Below are positions 59,982 through 64,000 of a stretch of 64,000 bases of DNA, piece after piece. The stretch lies in contig NZ_MZXV01000051.1 of the NCBI RefSeq assembly GCF_003253745.1, forward strand, positions 310,001 to 374,000, given 5' to 3'. The position numbers and the translations under genes were made by a program. The number at the start of each line of letters is the position of its first letter. The first letter of the stretch is position 1. This DNA comes from Mesorhizobium kowhaii (lineage in GTDB: Bacteria; Pseudomonadota; Alphaproteobacteria; Rhizobiales; Rhizobiaceae). The notes under the pieces were generated by a model. That model had not been told where the DNA came from, did not search any database, and worked only from the letters and a program-made list of their open reading frames with translations.

Positions 59982-61775
59982 ATGACACGCCGACCAAAGA
60001 TTTTGGCCTGCACCGCACTCGGTTTACTGATCGCCTCAGCGCCGTTCGGGGCACCGCTCAGCAGCGCAGCATTCGGCGCCGCACGGTTCGTCGCATCTGA
60101 ACCGCCGATTTTTATCAAGTTGAAATGTAAGGAGGGCGAGTCCGCCGAAGCCTGCGCGCTGAGGCAACAGGCTCCGTCCGAAAGCGCCGCTCCCCTTCCA
60201 GCGACCGAACCACAGCCTACTCCAAAACCAAAAGAGGCAGCCCCGGCGTCTGAGGCAGCTCCTATTCCAGAACCGACCCCTCCGGTTGAACCATCCGCGA
60301 AGGAGCAGCCTGCTCAACCGGCCGCGCCGGCGTCCGAGGCTGCGCCAGCGCAGCCGGCCCCCGACAAATCGGCGCCAGTCGAGCAAGCCCAGCCAACCGC
60401 AGATCAGGCGCCTTTACCCACCCCGGTGCCCCAGGCGCCTACTCAGCCTGCCCAAGGTGAACAACCGGCGGAAACCAAACCCGAAAAGAAGCCAGCCGCC
60501 GAGCAGCCTGCCGCCGAGGAGCCTGCACCAAAGCAGCCCGTGACTGGAGAGCAACCTTCGACCGATCAGCAGCCTGCAACCTCCGAAAAGCCAGCCAATG
60601 GTGAGCCGGCGGCGCCCGTCCAAAGCGAAAAGCCGGTTCAGGGCGAGGCGCCAGCGGATCCTAACGCCGCACCAGTCCTCGACAGCGAAAAAGATGCAAT
60701 ACGTCCGGGCAAGGACGGTAAACCGCCTGCTCAGCAGAGCGATGGCGGTCAGGCCGCCGCACCTGCGGCTGCCCCTGTAGACGCCGGACCACCGCCAGCG
60801 GACGACAAGGCAGCGCAGCAGGAGATCAAGCCTGAGAAGATCGTTCCGGTGACGGAGGAAAAGGGTACCCGCCGTGACAAGGCGCCAGATAGTCAGCCGC
60901 CGGAACGCCCAAAAGGCGCCGATGTCCTCACGGAAATTGGCGGCCGGGTGATCATCCAGTTCAACAACCAGACGATAGTCGAGAGCAATGATGCGCCGCG
61001 AATGAACCGTGGTGCCAAGGATGTGTATTCCGAGGATCTGCCGGGGGGCCGCACACGCGAGACGATCGTTCGCGACAACGGCAACCAAATCGTCACCATC
61101 CGCAACCGCTATGGCGACGTCATCCAGCGCTCCCGCATCACGCCGGACGGCCGCGAGTATGTGCTGAGCTATGTCGACGAGAGGTATTACCAGGACGTGC
61201 AGGATTGGCGCGATCCTGGAGATGACTTGCCACCGATGCGGCTCAACATCCCGCGCAAGCAATACATCCTGGAGTCCGATTTGGTAGAGGATGCGGGCGA
61301 CTACTACACCTTCCTCGAGCAACCGCCAGTGGAAAAGGTCCAGCGCCTCTACTCGGTCGACGAGGTCAAACGCTCGGCGCGTGTGCGCGACATCGCCCGG
61401 CGGGTTGATCTCGACACGTTGAATTTCGAGTCCGGTTCGGCGGCGATCTCGGACAGCGAAGTCAAAAAGCTGCAAGGCGTTGCGGACGCAATGGAGCGGC
61501 TGCTGAAGAAGAACCCGGCGGAAACATTCTTGATCGAAGGCCACACCGATGCCGTCGGTAGCGACAATGCAAACCTGGCCTTGTCCGACCAGCGAGCCGA
61601 GGCAGTTGCCGAGGCCCTCACCAACGCCTTTGGCATCGCGCCAGAGAACCTGACGACCCAAGGCTACGGCGAGCGCTATCTTAAGGTGAACACGACAGGG
61701 CCCGAACGACAGAACCGTCGTGTCGCAATTCGCCGCATCACGCCGCTGGTGGCTCCCGTCGCCAGCGCCAACTGA
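59982..61775 (+). CDS. OmpA-family outer-membrane/peptidoglycan-associated protein with long Pro/Ala-rich region
   Basis: 597-aa secreted protein. A signal peptide covers about the first 34 residues. Residues about 60-300 are a low-complexity Pro/Ala/Glu/Gln-rich stretch with repeated AEQPA- and APAQPA-like units. A middle domain (GADVLTEIGGRVIIQFNNQ to about 440) is followed by the OmpA C-terminal domain near 475-590 with FLIEGHTDAVGSDNANLALS and NRRVAIRR, which bind peptidoglycan. CGGAG lies eight bases ahead of the ATG. It probably links the outer envelope to the wall; similar proteins are common in rhizobia. Confidence 0.9.
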   Translation: MTRRPKILACTALGLLIASAPFGAPLSSAAFGAARFVASEPPIFIKLKCKEGESAEACALRQQAPSESAAPLPATEPQPTPKPKEAAPASEAAPIPEPTPPVEPSAKEQPAQPAAPASEAAPAQPAPDKSAPVEQAQPTADQAPLPTPVPQAPTQPAQGEQPAETKPEKKPAAEQPAAEEPAPKQPVTGEQPSTDQQPATSEKPANGEPAAPVQSEKPVQGEAPADPNAAPVLDSEKDAIRPGKDGKPPAQQSDGGQAAAPAAAPVDAGPPPADDKAAQQEIKPEKIVPVTEEKGTRRDKAPDSQPPERPKGADVLTEIGGRVIIQFNNQTIVESNDAPRMNRGAKDVYSEDLPGGRTRETIVRDNGNQIVTIRNRYGDVIQRSRITPDGREYVLSYVDERYYQDVQDWRDPGDDLPPMRLNIPRKQYILESDLVEDAGDYYTFLEQPPVEKVQRLYSVDEVKRSARVRDIARRVDLDTLNFESGSAAISDSEVKKLQGVADAMERLLKKNPAETFLIEGHTDAVGSDNANLALSDQRAEAVAEALTNAFGIAPENLTTQGYGERYLKVNTTGPERQNRRVAIRRITPLVAPVASAN

Positions 61776-61782
61776 CAAAGGC

Positions 61783-61819
61783 GTCTCGCGACGCGGTAAA
61801 GAGTGCCGAGTCGCGAGAC
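61783..61819. terminator. Hairpin after the OmpA-family gene
   Basis: GTCTCGCGAC (61783-61792) and GTCGCGAGAC (61810-61819) form a perfect 10-bp stem with a 17-base loop, eight bases past the stop codon. The lack of a T-tract makes it a weak terminator candidate or a 3' stabilising hairpin. Confidence 0.55.
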
Positions 61820-61976
61820 CCTTGCCAGCCAAGCGGATCAATGGCCCGGCCTCCACTGCACCCGAAGATGCTTGTCTTTCAAACCCCACGGGGCCTTTTA
61901 AGACTTCATTTACCGTGCGGTTTTAGCATCCCCACTTGCGGCTAAAGTTGCAGTTCCGCATTTTCAGGCAACACCG

Positions 61977-62007
61977 CCCGTCGCTCAGTCCACCTAAGAG
62001 CGACGGG
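61977..62007. repeat. Inverted repeat
   Basis: CCCGTCGCTC (61977-61986) and GAGCGACGGG (61998-62007) form a perfect 10-bp stem with an 11-base loop. No T-tract follows on either strand. Its role is unknown. Confidence 0.6.
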
Positions 62008-62286
62008 TACCTGCCTCAGGCAAAAGCCGCCGGCTCTTGCTCTAGGTAGTCCACTTCAAGGCTACCGCCGGTGGTGGTGTGGCTGAAGCGGATTTGACCT
62101 TCCCCCGCCAATCTCTGCCCGCCTGGTGCGTGGTTGGCGCGAAATCGAGCTAACAGCGGAAGGCAGAGAGACCCCAATAGATTTCGGCCAGAGGGGAGGC
62201 ATCGTGCCAACCGATACGCAAAGAACGCTGCGGCGGAAAGCTTTACAGGAGATGGGAACCTTTCGCTGGCGAGCCGCTTTCTGAGC

Positions 62287-62499
62287 ATGTCCCAAACCGT
62301 TGAAGCACCGATCTTGCCCGAGAGTAGCCCAGACAGGGAGGTCAACTGCGAGGTCGCCTTGGAAGCCGCCTTCGCGGCCTTGGTGACTGCCGCAGAAGGC
62401 CAGGGGTGGACGCCCGATGAAACGGCATCAACTCTACTCAAAATCGCTACGAACCATGCCCAAAAGACCGAGGCTGTCGTTGCGGCCCCTGATAACTGA
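62287..62499 (+). CDS. Small 70-aa hypothetical protein
   Basis: 70 residues with a single helical core (VALEAAFAALVTAAEGQGWT, then PDETASTLLKIATNHAQK). Similar small helical proteins with a GW-EE/DE pattern occur next to stress genes in rhizobia. The ribosome binding site is weak, and an upstream start at 62134 would add unconserved residues. It precedes the Hsp20 gene. Confidence 0.55.
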   Translation: MSQTVEAPILPESSPDREVNCEVALEAAFAALVTAAEGQGWTPDETASTLLKIATNHAQKTEAVVAAPDN

Positions 62500-62642
62500 C
62501 AAAACAGCAATGGAAACTCGGGCCTAGCCGGCAGGGAACCCAGGCTCAGCCGGCTACATTGCCCGCATCAGTAGCAATCTGAAATCGACCTTTTTGTTCG
62601 AATTTAACGTGCCCGAGAGCCGAGCAAAAAAATTCGTTGCTG

Positions 62643-62673
62643 CTCTTGAACGATTTCTTGGTCATTCCCAAAT
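62643..62673 (+). promoter_or_regulatory. RpoH (sigma-32) heat-shock promoter of the hsp20 gene
   Basis: CTCTTGAA (62643-62650) and CCAAAT (62668-62673) are separated by 17 bases, matching the rhizobial RpoH pattern CNCTTGAA-N17-CCANAT. It lies 96 bases upstream of the Hsp20 start, leaving room for an RNA thermometer. Confidence 0.75.
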
Positions 62674-62679
62674 CGATTG

Positions 62680-62768
62680 CCGTCGAGGCTTAGGCTCGAC
62701 GGAACAGGCGTCGCGGTGGGTCCTGCGGCGCCGCTTGTAACCCATGTTGCTTTACGGAGGATATGGCT
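62680..62768 (+). ncRNA. ROSE-type RNA thermometer in the hsp20 leader
   Basis: The leader begins with a perfect 8-bp hairpin, CCGTCGAG (62680-62687) and CTCGACGG (62695-62702). It ends with the ROSE core: ACCCATGTTGCT, four bases, GGAGGATATGGCT and the ATG. The anti-Shine-Dalgarno TTGCT faces GGAGG as in known ROSE elements, where heat melts the pairing and allows translation. The same tail occurs before Bradyrhizobium small heat-shock genes, from memory of published ROSE sequences. Confidence 0.82.
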
Positions 62769-63245
62769 ATGAGAAGCTCTGACTATGCCCCCCTTTATCG
62801 CTCCACGGTCGGCTTTGACCGTCTCATTGACATGCTCGACAACAGCGTGCGCTCGGACTGGCCGCCCTATAATATCGAGAAGACCGGCGACAATGACTAC
62901 CGGATAACCATGGCCATCGCCGGGTTCAGCCCTGACGAAGTCGAGCTTACCCAGCACGGGCCGGAACTGATCGTGGTCGGCCAAAAGCAGGCCGACGAGA
63001 GCGATCGGCAGATTCTGCACCGCGGCATGGCGACCCGCAACTTCAAGCAGGTCTTCAAATTGGCGGATTATGTGAAAGTCGCGAAAGCCACTCTCGAGAG
63101 CGGCCTGCTGTCTGTGGATCTCGTCCGGGAGATCCCCGACGAATTGAAGCCTCGTCGCATTGGTCTCGAGTCGTCGAGCAATGCAGCCCCGTCTCAGCAA
63201 CAGCAGATCAGCCAGGATACGCAGCGGCAGCGCAAGGTCGCCTGA
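62769..63245 (+). CDS. Small heat-shock protein, Hsp20 family
   Basis: 158-aa class A rhizobial small heat-shock protein, an ATP-independent chaperone. It begins MRSSDYAPLYRSTVGFDRL and has the alpha-crystallin domain: YRITMAIAGFSPDEVELTQH, VGQKQADES and LHRGMATRNFKQVFKLADYV, ending in ATLESGLLSVDLVREIPDE. The second ATG at 62769 is chosen because GGAGG is eight bases away and ROSE elements place the start there. The N-terminal MAM of the longer frame is less likely. Confidence 0.93.
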   Translation: MRSSDYAPLYRSTVGFDRLIDMLDNSVRSDWPPYNIEKTGDNDYRITMAIAGFSPDEVELTQHGPELIVVGQKQADESDRQILHRGMATRNFKQVFKLADYVKVAKATLESGLLSVDLVREIPDELKPRRIGLESSSNAAPSQQQQISQDTQRQRKVA

Positions 63246-63275
63246 CTGCTCGGAAGATGCGCAAACTGCGGTCCC

Positions 63276-63298
63276 GCCTCCCGGCCCAGCCGGGAGGC
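63276..63298 (+). other. Hairpin between hsp20 and the downstream gene
   Basis: GCCTCCCGG (63276-63284) and CCGGGAGGC (63290-63298) form a perfect 9-bp stem with a five-base loop. It has no T-tract and may act as an mRNA processing or stability element. Confidence 0.6.
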
Positions 63299-63318
63299 AC
63301 AGATTGCGGAGAATGGAG

Positions 63319-63765
63319 ATGACAACCGGATTCGAATTCTTATCAAAGCGGAAATGCAAGACTGCTCCACAAGGGATTACTCATCCCGCTGATGTCGTGG
63401 GCCTCCCCGAACTGAGTGTCGAAGAGAAGCGTGCACTTTTGGCTTCCTGGGCATCCGACGCATGCAAGGTTCCCGGCATACCTCTGCTGCGTCAGTGGGA
63501 TGACGGAACGATAGCAACGATCGACGACATCCTGCGCGCTCTGAAGGCGCTGGACGGCGCATCGGAAGACAACGGCCAAAATCGGAAGCTCACGCTGTGG
63601 GGAACGCCTTATAGTCGGCGACGTCAAAGGACGTGGTCCCCTTGGCCGCATCGCCGTCGGCGTGATGACGATGATGATCCTCCACCCTGTCCGGCGTATG
63701 GCGCAATCTCGCCAACAAGAGGAGGTGGTGGGGTGACCGCATGCCCAGAGCCGGCATTGATCTGA
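63319..63765 (+). CDS. Conserved rhizobial hypothetical protein downstream of hsp20
   Basis: 148-aa protein. The core HPADVVGLPELSVEEKRALL, then ASWASDACKVPG and TIDDILRALKALDG, is shared by small hypothetical proteins often found beside stress genes in rhizobia. The C-terminal third is Arg/Asp/Pro-rich and may be a less constrained tail. The ATG at 63319 has GCGGAG seven bases ahead; an ATG at 63313 is possible. It may be co-transcribed with hsp20 and so heat-induced. Confidence 0.75.
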   Translation: MTTGFEFLSKRKCKTAPQGITHPADVVGLPELSVEEKRALLASWASDACKVPGIPLLRQWDDGTIATIDDILRALKALDGASEDNGQNRKLTLWGTPYSRRRQRTWSPWPHRRRRDDDDDPPPCPAYGAISPTRGGGGVTACPEPALI

Positions 63766-63822
63766 TGGGTGTGGGCCACCGAGGGGTTGTGATGCGTTCG
63801 CCTTCCATTTGCCCCGGTTCTT

Positions 63823-63847
63823 GGAACTTTAGCTGGCGCTAAGAGTT
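63823..63847 (+). promoter_or_regulatory. Candidate EcfG-type promoter reading out of the window
   Basis: GGAAC (63823-63827) and GTT (63845-63847) are 17 bases apart, the same spacing as at 59923. The likely target gene lies beyond base 64000. No gene is seen between 63766 and the window end. Confidence 0.35.
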
Positions 63848-64000
63848 CTAGGGACGGCAGATAACGACCCCTCGCTATCTGCTGAGATCGGTTTCGCAAA
63901 CTCGATCGGAGCCAGCGCTCTGCGCCAGAGGCGCGGGCTTTTTAACAGTCTTCCTCAAGGGCGATTCTAAAACGTGTACCCTTCAATACAGGCTCCGTTT

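Larger units (their letters stand above)
61776..62286. other. Intergenic region with two large hairpins
   Basis: About 510 bp with two perfect 10-bp inverted repeats (listed separately). The minus-strand frame across 62016-62510 has no family match or ribosome binding site. No other feature was seen. Confidence 0.6.

Noticed and set aside
62016..62510. 164-codon minus-strand frame opposite the 70-aa gene
   Set aside because: I looked for a histidine-kinase or other domain end in it and found none; it also crosses a large inverted repeat.

Overview
The window is GC-rich alphaproteobacterial DNA, most like Mesorhizobium or a close relative in the Hyphomicrobiales. The evidence is the core order gltA-gltX-comEC-lexA-moeA-moaC-trpC-trpD-ppiD-tpiA-secG-pyrG, a GTTC-N7-GTTC LexA box, an Hsp20 gene with a ROSE-type RNA thermometer, and several small rhizobial protein families (DUF982, DUF1697, host-attachment type). 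No rRNA, tRNA, CRISPR array, integrase or intact insertion sequence was seen.

Layout. (1) 1-6.1 kb: core genes gltA (cut by the window edge), gltX, comEC, lexA. (2) 6.4-12.2 kb: a tryptophan/kynurenine catabolic module (GntR regulator, kynU, kynA, 2-aminobenzoate-CoA ligase, arylformamidase-like hydrolase) lying between lexA and moeA, next to tryptophan biosynthesis genes. (3) 12.3-22.3 kb: moeA, moaC, trpC, trpD, ppiD, tpiA, secG, an L,D-transpeptidase and pyrG. (4) 22.4-24.9 kb: small accessory genes and an N-terminally truncated ECF sigma factor that abuts the next region. (5) 24.9-53.4 kb: a large catabolic region. It holds an itaconate-type CoA pathway (acyl-CoA dehydrogenase, NAD(P)H oxidoreductase, class III CoA-transferase, hydratase, CitE-type lyase, PrpD) under a LysR regulator. 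It also holds a two-subunit ThDP decarboxylase/aldehyde dehydrogenase/SDR/VOC operon. A third set contains a FAD oxidase, an aminotransferase, a biotin carboxylase, two biotin-carrier-like proteins and all three 5-oxoprolinase subunits (PxpA, PxpB, PxpC). The region ends with an Ldh2-type reductase, an epoxide hydrolase, an RraA-like protein and a complete Liv-type ABC transporter. (6) 53.4-64 kb: a patchwork with lower coding density. It has a fossil dusA 5' end (a known integration target), three small ORFs with strong ribosome binding sites, phage terminase and MerR remnants, metal and anion transporters, an OmpA-family protein and a heat-shock module.

How the parts may work together. Liv transporters take up amino acids or similar small carboxylates. 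Behind this one, an oxidase, an aminotransferase, a biotin-dependent carboxylase-like set (BC + BCCP + the KipI/KipA carboxyltransferase-like pair) and PxpA could open an amide, lactam or cyclic amino acid. Sequences containing TTATCCAAT/ATTGGATA lie in both divergent promoter regions of this set and suggest one regulator, most simply the embedded GntR protein. A separate LysR dyad (ATCA-n-ATAT-n4-ATAT-n-TGAT) with a second half-site suggests joint control of the itaconate-type operon and the ThDP-decarboxylase operon. The most unusual proposal is the split, urea-carboxylase-like machine made from AccC/AccB plus PxpB/PxpC. Its substrate cannot be read from sequence.
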